Origin: Lysinibacillus macroides
Lineage (GTDB): Bacteria; Bacillota; Bacilli; Bacillales_A; Planococcaceae
Assembly (NCBI RefSeq): GCF_001281525.1
Contig: NZ_LGCI01000010.1
Coordinates: 486,869-550,868, forward strand
DNA length: 64,000 nt
Direction: 5' to 3'
A program made the translations under genes and the position numbers. Shown in pieces: positions 25,993 through 36,804 of the stretch. The notes under the pieces were generated by a model, which was given only the letters and a program-made list of their open reading frames with translations, searched no databases and had not been told where the DNA came from. Position 1 is the first letter of the stretch, and each line of letters starts with the position of its first letter.

Positions 25993-27825
25993 TTAAATCG
26001 CCGATAACGATTTTCTTAAATGAATAATCTGTTGGGCGATTTCAAGTGCACGTGCATCCTCATGCATCTTCTCCGCTTCCTTTGACTCATGCATCTTTTG
26101 ATCAATTTCTTGCTCAATTCTATATTTTTGAAGCTGTCGTATAGAGTCTGTGACCTCCGCCTCTGCTTGGTCAGGATCTCGTTCAACTAAAGCCGCTTCC
26201 ATCACAATTTTTCGCAATTCGGCATCATCCAAGATTTCCACAAAACGTTGATAATCAGGATGGCCATATTCCTCATAAAACCCTACTAAGCGAACAAACA
26301 CTGCCATATAAGCATCTCGCACAAATGGTTCTTTTTGTTCACTACGTAATACCTTGTCCACTACATCTATATTATGAAGCATATGTGCAAGTAATAAACG
26401 TTCGGCACGTTCGGCTGCATTCATAGGCTTTTGCTGTTGCGTGACTGGCATTGGAGGCAGAGATTTAGGTAATTCTGCTTTTGTAGAACGTACCTGATTT
26501 GCCTCTAGCTTTCGGAATTGGGCATAAATGGCTTCCTCTGAGATATTGGTTTCATGTGCTAATTGGCGAATATACAAATCTCGTTCGACTGGTGAGGATC
26601 TACCCACTAGCTGCTCTAGGACTTCTTGAATATATTGCAACGTATCATTTTCAAATTGAAAGTTCTTATTGCGTCTAGCATGCATCATCATAAAAGCAAT
26701 ATACGCATGAGGGTTTTCCAAAATTTGTTCTTTAAAGGCTTGTCCCCCAAAAGTACGAATATATTCATCTGGATCTAATTTTTCTGGCAACACGGCAATA
26801 CGAATGCTCATGCGCTCCGTATGCAGCAACTGCGCCGCTCTCTTCGCTGCATCAAAACCAGCATTATCACCATCATAGCAAATCGTAACTTGCTCTACTA
26901 AGCGCTTGAGCTTTGTGATATGCTGATTTGTTAGCGAAGTTCCCATTGTGGCAACTGCATTGCTAACACCTACTGAGCTGGCTGCTAACACATCCATAAA
27001 ACCTTCCATCAATATTACTTGACGATTTTTCCTGATAGAAGTTCGTGCTTGATCTAGGTTATATAGCACTTCACTTTTTTGAAATATTGGTGATTCTGGA
27101 CTATTTAAGTATTTTGCCTCTTCACCCGTGGAGGAAAGTATTCGTCCTGAGAAGGCAATTATTTTTCCATTCTCATCACGAATCGGAAACATAATACGTC
27201 CCCTAAAACGATCAAAATAACGTTCTTCCCCTTCTCGCTTAATAATTAAACCACTTTCTGCAATTTCTTGTAAGTTATAACCTTTTCTTTCAAGCAATAT
27301 TGTCAAGGCATCGAAGCTCGGGAGTGACCAACCGATGTTATTAGATTCGATAAGTTCCCTTGTAAATCCTCTTTCTAGCAAATAATTTAAAGGTTCTTCA
27401 CCATCCTCAGTGTTCAGCAGTAAATGGTGAAAAAAATCTGCTGCAAAGGCGTGTGCTTCCTTCATCCTTTCTTCGGCTTTTGAAACCTTTTTTGTAACTC
27501 CTGGAAAACTTGGCTCAACATCTAAATGTATGCCAACACGCTCCCCAAGTTTCACAACTGCATCAGGAAAAGAAATGCCCTCTATATCCATTATAAAAGT
27601 AATAGCATTGCCCCCTGCACCACAACCAAAGCAATGAAAAATCTGCTTGTCGGATGATACAGAAAAAGACGGTGTTTGTTCTCCGTGAAATGGACAGAGA
27701 CCAAACCAATTTCGCCCACGTTTCGTCAGCTGCATATATTCACTAATCACATCGACAATATCTGATTGTGTGCGAATTTGCTCAATTACTTCTTCTGGAA
27801 TCTTCCCTGCCAACTCCATCACCAT
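25993..27825 (-). CDS. dnaG: DNA primase
   Basis: DnaG makes RNA primers at the replication fork. The N-terminal zinc-binding domain has [13 protein letters not shown] and [13 protein letters not shown], the core TOPRIM region [20 protein letters not shown] plus [19 protein letters not shown], and a C-terminal helicase-interacting part of about 170 residues. The length of 610 is normal. The frame opens ATG-GTG-ATG, so translation may start at 27825 or two codons later; the ribosome site (TTAAAG) is weak. It forms a macrolocus with rpoD; a terminator separates it from ppsR upstream. Confidence 0.97.
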   Translation of the reverse strand: MVMELAGKIPEEVIEQIRTQSDIVDVISEYMQLTKRGRNWFGLCPFHGEQTPSFSVSSDKQIFHCFGCGAGGNAITFIMDIEGISFPDAVVKLGERVGIHLDVEPSFPGVTKKVSKAEERMKEAHAFAADFFHHLLLNTEDGEEPLNYLLERGFTRELIESNNIGWSLPSFDALTILLERKGYNLQEIAESGLIIKREGEERYFDRFRGRIMFPIRDENGKIIAFSGRILSSTGEEAKYLNSPESPIFQKSEVLYNLDQARTSIRKNRQVILMEGFMDVLAASSVGVSNAVATMGTSLTNQHITKLKRLVEQVTICYDGDNAGFDAAKRAAQLLHTERMSIRIAVLPEKLDPDEYIRTFGGQAFKEQILENPHAYIAFMMMHARRNKNFQFENDTLQYIQEVLEQLVGRSSPVERDLYIRQLAHETNISEEAIYAQFRKLEANQVRSTKAELPKSLPPMPVTQQQKPMNAAERAERLLLAHMLHNIDVVDKVLRSEQKEPFVRDAYMAVFVRLVGFYEEYGHPDYQRFVEILDDAELRKIVMEAALVERDPDQAEAEVTDSIRQLQKYRIEQEIDQKMHESKEAEKMHEDARALEIAQQIIHLRKSLSAI

Positions 27826-27986
27826 CTTTAATATTTACGTTCTAAAAACACAATTCGCTATCCGTTTTAAAATTCCTTTATTTCTCGACAAAAAAATAGG
27901 ATTTTTCTCTTTTAATATTTTTACCACAATTTTATTATTATAAAACAAAAATTAGTATTTATCTATACTATTTTCAAAATCCACTC

Positions 27987-28018
27987 AAAAAAACCGCCTC
28001 TATGAACCGAGGTGGTTT
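27987..28018 (-). terminator. terminator between ppsR and dnaG
   Basis: AACCGCCTC (27992-28000) pairs with GAGGTGGTT (28009-28017), followed on the minus strand by seven Ts. Confidence 0.85.
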
Positions 28019-28033
28019 ATGGTTAGCCCATCT

Positions 28034-28846
28034 TTATTTACAAGCTAAAATATATTCAATAATCGTATTTGCAGTTTCTTCTACCGCCTTATTAGTAACA
28101 TCAATGACCTGACAGCCTATTTTATCGACAATTTTCTCAAAATGTTGAATTTCTTCTAATATACGATCATGTTGTGCATAGATCGCATCATCATTTAAAC
28201 CAAGCGATAATAATCTTTCTTTTCTAATAAAATTTAATTTTTCAGGCGAGATAATTAAGCCAAAGCATTTTTTAGGATCTAGCTGTAAAAGCTCTTCTGG
28301 CGGTTCCACCTCTGGTACTAAAGGAACATTCGCAACTTTATATTTTTTATGGGCTAAATATTGCGACAGTGGGGTTTTTGAAGTACGCGATACGCCTACA
28401 AGCACAATATCTGCTTGTAATAATCCACGTGGATCTCTACCATCATCATATTTTACGGCAAATTCTATCGCTTCAATTTTTTTGAAATAGTCATCATCTA
28501 GTATATGAACGATGCCTGGCGCTTCTAATGGTAGTTCTTCCATAAAAGCTGCCATAGACTGTAAAGCTGGCCCTAAAATATCAACAGCCTGTACGTTTTC
28601 TTGTTCACATAACGCCTGTAATAATGAGCGCATATCTTGGCGCGCCAGTGTATAAACGATAAATGCTTGTTGCTGCGCTGCAAGACGAACAATTTTTCGG
28701 ATAAGGTCCTCTGATTGAATATGAGGAAAACGCCGAATTATCGTATTTTCTAAGCCTGGTCGGAACTGGCTAATAACAGCTTTCGCCACTTGATCACCAG
28801 TTTCACCGACAGAATCAGAGACAACAAATACGCGTGGTCTTTTCAT
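28034..28846 (-). CDS. ppsR: PPDK/PEPS regulatory kinase-phosphatase family protein (YqfL)
   Basis: The family (DUF299) both phosphorylates and dephosphorylates pyruvate phosphate dikinase or PEP synthase. Visible marks are the start [20 protein letters not shown], the P-loop [15 protein letters not shown] near residue 152, and [10 protein letters not shown]-type segments. In Bacillus the homologue YqfL sits behind ccpN and modulates CcpN repression. The arrangement is the same here: 11 bases after ccpN. ATG 28846 follows AAGGGGAG; the frame begins at a TTG (28861) that overlaps the ccpN stop and is less likely. No ppdK gene is in view. Confidence 0.9.
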   Translation of the reverse strand: MKRPRVFVVSDSVGETGDQVAKAVISQFRPGLENTIIRRFPHIQSEDLIRKIVRLAAQQQAFIVYTLARQDMRSLLQALCEQENVQAVDILGPALQSMAAFMEELPLEAPGIVHILDDDYFKKIEAIEFAVKYDDGRDPRGLLQADIVLVGVSRTSKTPLSQYLAHKKYKVANVPLVPEVEPPEELLQLDPKKCFGLIISPEKLNFIRKERLLSLGLNDDAIYAQHDRILEEIQHFEKIVDKIGCQVIDVTNKAVEETANTIIEYILACK

Positions 28847-28857
28847 ATAGCTCCCCT

Positions 28858-29496
28858 TCAAACTTCGATATTTTGTGCGAGTGATAAGAAAGCTCGTGTA
28901 ATCGTTGTTTTTGTCAAACGACCTACAATTATTAAGCCACCCTCCTGTGGTTCAACAACTGGTAGTGAATCAACTTCCCGTTCAATAAGCTTATTCGCTG
29001 CAACAACTAAAGAATCTGATCTTTCACAATACGAAATATTTGGCATACGCGTCATAATAATGTGTACAGGAATTTTGTTTAAATCCTGTGAGCCGATACT
29101 TGTACGCAATAAATCTTTGCGAGATAGGACGCCTGTCAAAAACTCATTCTTATCTACGACAAAGAGTGTACCAACATCCTCTGCAAACATAAAGCAAATT
29201 GCCTCATAAACCGTCATCGTCTCTGGCACAACAACAGGCCCCGAATGAAAATCCTTCACTTTTAACGTATGAATGCTATCCAGTAATGTAACAGATGCCT
29301 TTTTACCTGAATAAAAATAGCCAACTCTTGGTCTTGCATCTAAAAAACCTGCCATTGTTAGAATCGCTAAATCTGGTCTTAAAGTTGCCCTTGTCAGATG
29401 GAGACGTTCTGCAATATGCTCCCCGGTAATAGGGCCATTTTCTTTCACAATTTGTAAAATGTCTTCCTGACGTTTATTGAGTTCGATTGGACTCAC
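28858..29496 (-). CDS. ccpN: gluconeogenesis repressor CcpN
   Basis: This repressor of gapB and pckA type genes under glycolytic conditions has an N-terminal winged HTH ([20 protein letters not shown], then [20 protein letters not shown]) and two CBS domains for ligand sensing ([20 protein letters not shown] and [20 protein letters not shown]). At 212 residues it matches YqzB of Bacillus. The start codon is GTG 29496 with a modest GAGG just upstream. It is cotranscribed with ppsR. Divergent to it is the T-box leader of glyS. Confidence 0.92.
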   Translation of the reverse strand: MSPIELNKRQEDILQIVKENGPITGEHIAERLHLTRATLRPDLAILTMAGFLDARPRVGYFYSGKKASVTLLDSIHTLKVKDFHSGPVVVPETMTVYEAICFMFAEDVGTLFVVDKNEFLTGVLSRKDLLRTSIGSQDLNKIPVHIIMTRMPNISYCERSDSLVVAANKLIEREVDSLPVVEPQEGGLIIVGRLTKTTITRAFLSLAQNIEV

Positions 29497-29599
29497 CGCC
29501 TCAAATCTAATAGTGTTATACTTATGCTCGATTATTATATACTATTTTAATAATTATTGCGAATTAAAGAACTACATGCTACAATATCAACACATACGC

Positions 29600-29852
29600 T
29601 TATGCTCAATACACGTTTGAGCAGGATTGCGTTATACAGGCGATGATGGGAAAAAAGTATCTGTTCCATTTACAAGCGAGTAGAGATGGTGAAAGTCTAC
29701 ACAGTAACAGAGAAAAGGCACTCCCTGAGCTAACCTTTAAAAAAGAGGTTTTAAACACATCGTTTAAAACAATCAGGGTGGAACCGCGGGTATTAGCACT
29801 CGTCCCTGGGCATACATTGTGCCCGGCGACGGGTGCTATTTTCATGTAGTGT
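29600..29852 (+). promoter_or_regulatory. T-box riboswitch controlling glyS
   Basis: The leader carries the T-box core AGGGTGGAACCGCG at 29775-29788, followed by a terminator hairpin (AGCACTCGTC at 29795-29804 with GACGGGTGCT at 29828-29837). Upstream are conserved stem I features (GCGATGATGGG at 29640-29650, GCGAGTAGAGATGGTGAAAG at 29675-29695). Uncharged tRNA-Gly should stabilise the antiterminator and allow synthesis of glycyl-tRNA synthetase. A GGC triplet at 29639-29641 could be the specifier, but I cannot assign it without folding. The 5' limit is approximate. Confidence 0.9.
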
Positions 29853-29873
29853 AATTTAAAGGAGGCTATTTAC

Positions 29874-31259
29874 ATGACAAACAAATCAATGGAAACAATC
29901 GTATCATTAGCAAAGCATCGTGGCTTTGTCTTCCCAGGTTCTGAAATTTATGGAGGTCTTGCAAACACTTGGGATTACGGTCCACTTGGTGTGGAATTAA
30001 AAAATAATATTAAAAAGGCTTGGTGGCAAAAATTTGTCCAAGAATCAGAGCACAATGTAGGGCTCGATGCGGCGATCTTAATGAATCCAAAGGCTTGGGT
30101 GGCATCAGGGCATGTTGGTAACTTTAATGACCCAATGATTGACTGTAAATCCTGTAAGGCTCGCCATCGTGCAGATAAAATTATTGAGGATGCTGCACTA
30201 GCACAGGGCGATGAAATTATTGTAGATGGTATGACGTTCGATCAAATGAAAGAAACAATGGTGAAATATAATGTCGTGTGTCCTGATTGTGGAAAAGCCG
30301 ATTTCACAGATATTCGCCAATTTAACCTGATGTTTAAAACATTCCAAGGTGTCACAGAATCTTCTACAAATGAAATTTACCTACGCCCAGAAACGGCACA
30401 AGGTATTTTTGTCAACTTTAAAAACGTTCAACGCTCTATGCGCAAACGTACACCATTTGGTATCGCACAAATCGGTAAATCATTCCGTAATGAAATCACA
30501 CCGGGTAACTTCACATTCCGTACACGTGAATTCGAACAAATGGAGCTTGAATTCTTCTGTAAGCCTGGTGAAGATCTTGAATGGCATGCATATTGGAAAG
30601 AATTCTGTAAAAATTGGTTACTAAACCTAGGTATGAAAGAAGATTCGATGCGTCTTCGTGACCATGAAGATGATGAGCTATCTCACTACTCTAACGCTAC
30701 AACAGATATCGAATTCAAATTCCCATTTGGTTGGGGCGAGCTTTGGGGTGTAGCGGACCGTACAGACTACGACTTAAAGCAACATATGGAGCATTCAGGC
30801 GAAGATTTCACGTATATCGACCCTGTCTCAAATGATCGCTATGTGCCTTATTGCATCGAGCCATCATTAGGGGCTGATCGTGTAACATTAGCATTCCTAT
30901 GTGATGCTTACGATGAAGAAGAGCTGGAAGGCGACGATAAACGTACGGTTTTACGTTTCCATCCTGCACTAGCACCATTTAAAGCAGCGGTTCTACCGCT
31001 TTCTAAAAAATTATCAGACGAGGCAACAGATGTATGGGCTGAGCTTCGCAAAGCCTTCCCTGTTGATTTTGATGAATCACAATCCATCGGTAAACGTTAC
31101 CGTCGTCAAGATGAAATTGGTACACCATTCTGTATCACTTATGACTTCGATTCTAAAGAGGATGGTCAAGTAACCGTACGTCATCGTGATTCCATGACAC
31201 AAGTGCGTATGCCAATTGCAGAAGTTAAAGCCTACATCGAAAAACATCTTCAATTCTAA
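29874..31259 (+). CDS. glyS: glycine-tRNA ligase (alpha2 type)
   Basis: This class II synthetase of the single-chain dimer type charges tRNA-Gly. Class II motifs are visible: motif 2 ([20 protein letters not shown]), motif 3 ([17 protein letters not shown]), and the N-terminal [22 protein letters not shown]-terminal anticodon-binding domain follows ([20 protein letters not shown], then [19 protein letters not shown]). An insertion with two Cys pairs ([17 protein letters not shown]) suggests zinc binding. At 461 residues it is full length. AAAGGAGG precedes ATG 29874. A T-box upstream regulates it; a terminator follows. Many bacilli use the GlyQ/GlyS alpha2beta2 form instead. Confidence 0.96.
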   Translation: MTNKSMETIVSLAKHRGFVFPGSEIYGGLANTWDYGPLGVELKNNIKKAWWQKFVQESEHNVGLDAAILMNPKAWVASGHVGNFNDPMIDCKSCKARHRADKIIEDAALAQGDEIIVDGMTFDQMKETMVKYNVVCPDCGKADFTDIRQFNLMFKTFQGVTESSTNEIYLRPETAQGIFVNFKNVQRSMRKRTPFGIAQIGKSFRNEITPGNFTFRTREFEQMELEFFCKPGEDLEWHAYWKEFCKNWLLNLGMKEDSMRLRDHEDDELSHYSNATTDIEFKFPFGWGELWGVADRTDYDLKQHMEHSGEDFTYIDPVSNDRYVPYCIEPSLGADRVTLAFLCDAYDEEELEGDDKRTVLRFHPALAPFKAAVLPLSKKLSDEATDVWAELRKAFPVDFDESQSIGKRYRRQDEIGTPFCITYDFDSKEDGQVTVRHRDSMTQVRMPIAEVKAYIEKHLQF

Positions 31260-31274
31260 TCACTTTAAAAATAC

Positions 31275-31318
31275 AAAAAAGAGAGAGTCGCCTAGAAATG
31301 GCTGACTCTCTCTTTATG
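31275..31318. terminator. bidirectional terminator between glyS and the HD-GYP gene
   Basis: AAAGAGAGAGTC (31278-31289) pairs with GACTCTCTCTTT (31304-31315). It overlaps the stop codon of the convergent HD-GYP gene. Confidence 0.9.
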
Positions 31319-33032
31319 CTTTATACGTTGAAAATAAGCGTTCCTGCATTTTTTCCTCGAATGAAAACTTTTTCATACTCATGCCGATTAGACTTACGAG
31401 TATCTCCTCAATATCTGCCAGCGAATAATAAAGGAATGTTCCCTCTCGCATTGGACGAACCCGTTTTTCTACGGTTAGTTCATCTTCAATAAAATACGCG
31501 ACATTTACCTGACAATGATTCATTAATTGGGTAATACGTTGCTCATCTTCTGGATTTATAAAGAATGGGACAATTTTATCAATATATAAAATACTTTGTA
31601 AAAGTTTGATGAAGAAGTTTTCACGCAGGGAAGTTTCTACCACTAAAATGGTCGTCTGTTCATGCTGGTAATCCATATATAAAACATTTAATTGCTCTTC
31701 CAGTAACTTCTTTAATATAAGAATAGAATTTTGATATTTTGTTCTATCCGTTTGTATTTCTCTTGTCAATAAGCGTAGTATTCGAAAGGCTGGTAAGAAA
31801 ATTTTCAAAACAATCTCTTTTGGATGTAGATGATCGATCAATTTACTGTAGTGCATTCTCAAATTTTGTTCATCGCAACGGATTAATTGCTCTACGAATA
31901 AATTAAAAATCTCCTCAAAGCTATCTACACGATAATCAATCATTTTCAGAATTTTCACACTATAATTTAAAGGTAAATTCATGGATGTTTGTTCATCTAG
32001 CAATTTTACTTTTGGTAATGTAGGAAACAAATCATAGACAAGCTCCACCTGCGCACTGCGATTATCTGACAAAAGCACAACCGAGTTGACGGGGTAAATC
32101 CCTAAACATTCTACAAATTTATGCATAAAGCTTTCATTATATAAATGTCGATCTCTGTATAATACAGCTAAAGCATCTGTAGCACCATAGCCAGTATGAT
32201 ACACGCGCTTTGATGTCATCGCTGAATAGCCATCAATAATCTGTAGTAATTGTACTCCTTCACTCATTTCATCTGCACATAATTGATTTGGATATCCCTT
32301 GCCTGCAAACCGCTCATGGTGATCTCGTGCTAAATAAGCAATGTCTTCCTCATTATTTTCTATCAACAGCTCATAACCCTTTGTTGTGTGCATTTTTACA
32401 ATATCAAACTCATCTTCGGATAATTTCCGTTTTAGATTTAATATTTCTTGTGGGATAAATACTTTCCCAATATCATGAAACAAATAACCTCTTGCCAATG
32501 TTTCGATATCTGCTAAACCAAGATATCGGGCAAAAATAGTGCCTAAGACAAATACATCGAATGAATGCACAAACGAATATTCATCCCATTCCTTTAAACG
32601 TATCAGTAAATCATAACGATGCTTTTTTTCCAAAATTTTTTCAAAAACACCTTGCACATAGGCCGTATCCTGCAAGCTTTTCAATATTTGTCCGTATCGC
32701 AATTCATGTACAACATTCTCCAATGTTGTCATAAAAAGCTGGCTAACCATTTCTTGATAATCGTCTACTGGTTCTTTTTCATCTAGCAATGGTTCGAATA
32801 ATTCCTCATATTCTCTTGTTCGTTGCATACTTAAATCATAGGCAACGCGAGCTGAATCGGCAGGTATAAAGACAGCTAACTCATCTACTTTTCGAAGCTT
32901 CAGTAATTCAATAATGCGTTCTGTTAACACCAAATCTTTTTTAGCTAAGAAACGATATTCTGAAAAAATATCTTCCGCTAATATATCATTCGCTTCAACT
33001 TCATCAATGCTTAAGGTTACTTTTCGTAGCAT
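31314..33032 (-). CDS. HD-GYP domain protein with long C-terminal extension
   Basis: Residues about 1-140 form a short N-terminal part (SIDEVEANDILAEDIFSEYR) typical of HD-GYP proteins, and 150-310 the HD-GYP phosphodiesterase domain. The signature HDIGKVFIP is intact; HHERFAGKGYP has Ala where most members have Asp (HHExxDGxGYP); IIDGYSAMTSKRVYH keeps the first Asp of the DxxDA motif but has Ser for the second. Activity on cyclic di-GMP is therefore plausible, not certain. The last 250 residues are a helical region followed by a Rossmann-like segment (TTILVVETSLRENFFIKLLQ) resembling a degenerate receiver. The start ATG 33032 has no ribosome site; an overlapping leader ORF does. Confidence 0.85.
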   Translation of the reverse strand: MLRKVTLSIDEVEANDILAEDIFSEYRFLAKKDLVLTERIIELLKLRKVDELAVFIPADSARVAYDLSMQRTREYEELFEPLLDEKEPVDDYQEMVSQLFMTTLENVVHELRYGQILKSLQDTAYVQGVFEKILEKKHRYDLLIRLKEWDEYSFVHSFDVFVLGTIFARYLGLADIETLARGYLFHDIGKVFIPQEILNLKRKLSEDEFDIVKMHTTKGYELLIENNEEDIAYLARDHHERFAGKGYPNQLCADEMSEGVQLLQIIDGYSAMTSKRVYHTGYGATDALAVLYRDRHLYNESFMHKFVECLGIYPVNSVVLLSDNRSAQVELVYDLFPTLPKVKLLDEQTSMNLPLNYSVKILKMIDYRVDSFEEIFNLFVEQLIRCDEQNLRMHYSKLIDHLHPKEIVLKIFLPAFRILRLLTREIQTDRTKYQNSILILKKLLEEQLNVLYMDYQHEQTTILVVETSLRENFFIKLLQSILYIDKIVPFFINPEDEQRITQLMNHCQVNVAYFIEDELTVEKRVRPMREGTFLYYSLADIEEILVSLIGMSMKKFSFEEKMQERLFSTYKA

Positions 33033-33063
33033 ATTTTATGCCACATATGCATATAACATGCAT
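33004..33063 (-). CDS. possible leader peptide overlapping the HD-GYP start
   Basis: A strong AAAGGAGGG (about 33073-33081) precedes ATG 33063. That ATG opens a 19-codon frame, MHVICICGIKYATKSNLKH then stop, ending inside the HD-GYP gene. The HD-GYP ATG at 33032 lies in another frame without a site of its own. Translation of the leader could open or couple expression of the main gene, or the arrangement could reflect a small deletion. Confidence 0.35.
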   Translation of the reverse strand: MHVICICGIKYATKSNLKH

Positions 33064-33081
33064 AATGTGACTCCCTCCTTT

Positions 33082-33715
33082 TTCCATAGGAATGCATAAT
33101 TCTGATAAACGTATCCATGACACCTCTGCTAACTCTCGTTAAGACTTTTTACGTTCACACAGGAAAATCTGTGATATCTGTTAGAGGCTCTATTTTGGTT
33201 CAACAGCCGTTTGTACATCTCATTCTAAGATATAAAAACAGCTGCCCAGCCAAAATAAAAGTACGTTTTGCTGATAGAGGCATGATTAAGCTATATAAAG
33301 TTTATTTGTTCCAATAATGTATGAACGGCTTGAATAATTGCAAAATATAAACAGGATGAGCTATATCCATTACAATATCATAGGTTAAAATACCTTTTCA
33401 ACTAGTATATGACGATTATATGAATAGTTTTTACCATAAAAACACTGAAAACTATGTAAAAATAAACTACTTTAGATCTATATATTTTATCATTAAAATC
33501 AATGATTATTAAAATTCACATAAATAGACCTATAATTTATTTATATAAAACAAATAAATATCTAATTATATCAATTTTATATAATTATTTTATTTTTCCA
33601 AAATTAAAATTTTATTTATCTATGCTACTTAAGGTTTTAATAAACACTGGTTAAATTGCCAACCATGTAGTTCCTTACACACATTATGGTTCCCCATTAT
33701 TATTTACGCTGAATG
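33082..33715. other. 650-base non-coding, very AT-rich gap
   Basis: No convincing gene, RNA or repeat is seen. 33110-33310 has an open frame on the plus strand whose codon use looks random. 33370-33620 is dominated by A and T with runs such as TTTTATATAATTATTTTATT. Nothing suggests a promoter array or attachment site; it could hold an AT-rich regulatory or chromosome-organising region. Confidence 0.5.
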
Positions 33716-33757
33716 TAAAATGCCAGAAGTAGATTAATGGTCTTCTGGCATTTCCTC
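33716..33757 (-). terminator. terminator overlapping the end of recO
   Basis: AAATGCCAGAAG on one side and CTTCTGGCATTT on the other pair around a 12-base loop; the stem includes the last recO codons, and on the minus strand TTTTA follows. Confidence 0.8.
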
Positions 33758-34528
33758 TTTCGCAGTAATGGAGCGAATTTGTAATTCAGGGGTGCGCTCT
33801 AGCTGGTCAATAAATTTCCTTGTTTTAAAACGTATCCCTGTTTGTTCTTCATAGATGGTGGTAATAATTTTTTTTATAAAATATTTGGTTTCCTTTTTCA
33901 ACTCTATTTTCCCTATCTGGTCAATTGGTACAGTATAAAACATACGAATTAGCTTAAGCTGTGTTGGTGTTAAGCGAATGATGTAAGGGTCATACTGATA
34001 GCAGCGGTGACATAAGAATCCTCCTTGTGCAAAGGAAAAGGCAAACTCACCATCAACAGCTCCACACACTGCACAAGCATGCAAAATAGGCTGAACACCT
34101 GTGTAAGGGAGCATTTTCCATTCTACAAATAGTGTAATAGCTTCAGGATCATAGCCTTCCTCTATGGCTTGTAATGCTTGGAGCAGCACATCAAATGCAA
34201 AGGGCTCAGGCTTCCCTTCTTCTACAACGCGCTCCACTAGCTCCATAATATAACTAGCATAGGCTGTCGCTACAATATCTTCACGGATATGACGCATTGA
34301 ATTAAGGTGCTCCCCTTGTTGCAATGTCCCCATGCCTGTATGATGCTGGACCATAAACATGCCATAGGTAAAGGGCTGTGTCACAGACGCCAATCTACTC
34401 GAAGGCTTCTTGGCCCCTCGAGCCATCGTGGCAACCTTTCCAGCCTCACGTGTTAATAACGTAACAATTTTATTGGATTCCCCATAAGCACGCACCTTTA
34501 ATACAATCCCTTCCCATTTATAAAGCAT
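33734..34528 (-). CDS. recO: DNA repair protein RecO
   Basis: RecO, with RecF and RecR, loads RecA on SSB-coated gapped DNA. The N-terminal OB domain begins YKWEGIVLKVRAYGESNKIV, the middle is helical, and a zinc-type module shows CAVCGAVDGEFAF and GFLCHRCYQYD. The length of 264 residues fits. The start ATG 34528 has AAGGAGGAG; the frame opens further upstream but runs through a terminator hairpin. It is the last gene of the yqf cluster; in Bacillus era and recO are also adjacent. Confidence 0.95.
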   Translation of the reverse strand: MLYKWEGIVLKVRAYGESNKIVTLLTREAGKVATMARGAKKPSSRLASVTQPFTYGMFMVQHHTGMGTLQQGEHLNSMRHIREDIVATAYASYIMELVERVVEEGKPEPFAFDVLLQALQAIEEGYDPEAITLFVEWKMLPYTGVQPILHACAVCGAVDGEFAFSFAQGGFLCHRCYQYDPYIIRLTPTQLKLIRMFYTVPIDQIGKIELKKETKYFIKKIITTIYEEQTGIRFKTRKFIDQLERTPELQIRSITAKEEMPEDH

Positions 34529-34545
34529 CGTATCTCCTCCTTTCT

Positions 34546-34585
34546 TCAAAAAATAGAGCTCTCCAAAATTTTTGGACAGCTCCAC
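34546..34585 (-). terminator. terminator between era and recO
   Basis: GAGCT(CTCC)AAAAT pairs with ATTTTTGGACAGCTC with one mismatch; TTTTTT follows on the minus strand. recO probably has its own supply of transcript or depends on read-through. Confidence 0.7.
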
Positions 34586-34606
34586 CTACAAAACTATAAC
34601 AGCATT

Positions 34607-35924
<1,318 letters not shown>

Positions 35925-35971
35925 CTATTATGATTGCTCCCTTATATCATATTTAAGTTATGTGGTTTCCA

Positions 35972-36322
35972 TTAAAACCATTTTGGTAGAAAGATAAGTA
36001 ACCCGATGATAGCACTGAATAGCGCAAATACTAGCACTGCCCCTGCTGCAATATCTTTTGCCTGCTTTGCGAGTGGATGTATGTCTGGTGAAGCCAAATC
36101 AACGACCCGCTCGATAGCTGTATTGATCATTTCTAGTGCCAACATTAGTGCTATTAATAGTAGCACAATATACCATTCTATACGAGATAAACCTGTAAAA
36201 TAACCGGCCAGCATGACAATGATTGCACTTAGTACATGTGATTTCATATTTTGCTCTTTACTTGCCATAAGGATGCCCTCAAATGCATAGCCAAAAGATC
36301 GCAAGTATTTACGCATATCCAT
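35972..36322 (-). CDS. dgkA: undecaprenol/diacylglycerol kinase DgkA
   Basis: A 116-residue integral membrane kinase with three hydrophobic segments. The conserved catalytic stretch is LEMINTAIERVVDLAS followed by HPLAKQAKDIAAGAVLVFAL. In bacilli this family phosphorylates undecaprenol, recycling the lipid carrier of cell wall synthesis, rather than diacylglycerol. The gene directly follows ybeY (stop and start codons adjoin) and precedes cdd. Confidence 0.93.
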   Translation of the reverse strand: MDMRKYLRSFGYAFEGILMASKEQNMKSHVLSAIIVMLAGYFTGLSRIEWYIVLLLIALMLALEMINTAIERVVDLASPDIHPLAKQAKDIAAGAVLVFALFSAIIGLLIFLPKWF

Positions 36323-36796
36323 TTAGTTTCTTCCTAAGCCAAACGTTTGTAAGATTTCATCCTGCTTGGCAAACATCAATTTCTCTTCTGCTGGCTCCAT
36401 ATGATCATAACCAAGTAAATGTAAAAAACCATGTACCGCTAAAAAGCCTAGCTCTCTTTCAAAGGAATGATTGTATTCCTCTGCCTGCTCCTTCGCACGG
36501 TCCGTTGAAATGATAATATCACCCAGTACACGTGGCATCCCTTCAAATGTGACCTCCATTTCACCTTCACCTAGCTCCTCTAGGGCAAAGGAAATGACAT
36601 CTGTTGGTTGATCCTTATCACGGTATTCACGATTAATGTCTTGAATCGCCTCATTCGTCACAAAGGTAATAGAAACCTCTGTTTCAGGCTCAATATTCTC
36701 GACGCTTGCTGCATGTTGTAAAAGCTTTTCTACAAGCTCTATATGCTGGGCTGCGACTTCATTTGTTTCATCTGTAAAATCAATTGTTAAAATCAT
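36323..36796 (-). CDS. ybeY: endoribonuclease YbeY
   Basis: YbeY is a zinc-dependent RNase involved in 16S rRNA 3' end maturation and 70S quality control. The defining H-x3-H-x5-H motif is [11 protein letters not shown], preceded by [20 protein letters not shown] and VISFALEE, the other two conserved segments. The length of 157 residues is typical. It lies 8 bases after pgpH and abuts dgkA, in one operon. The start codon is ATG 36796, with AGGAGG upstream. Confidence 0.96.
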   Translation of the reverse strand: MILTIDFTDETNEVAAQHIELVEKLLQHAASVENIEPETEVSITFVTNEAIQDINREYRDKDQPTDVISFALEELGEGEMEVTFEGMPRVLGDIIISTDRAKEQAEEYNHSFERELGFLAVHGFLHLLGYDHMEPAEEKLMFAKQDEILQTFGLGRN

Positions 36797-36804
36797 AGAT
36801 CCTC

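Noticed and set aside
29643-29849. ORF in the leader of glyS
   Set aside because: It lies inside the T-box riboswitch; the conserved RNA motif explains the sequence.
33117-33317. 66-codon ORF in the gap before recO
   Set aside because: No ribosome site, no family resemblance and random amino acid composition.
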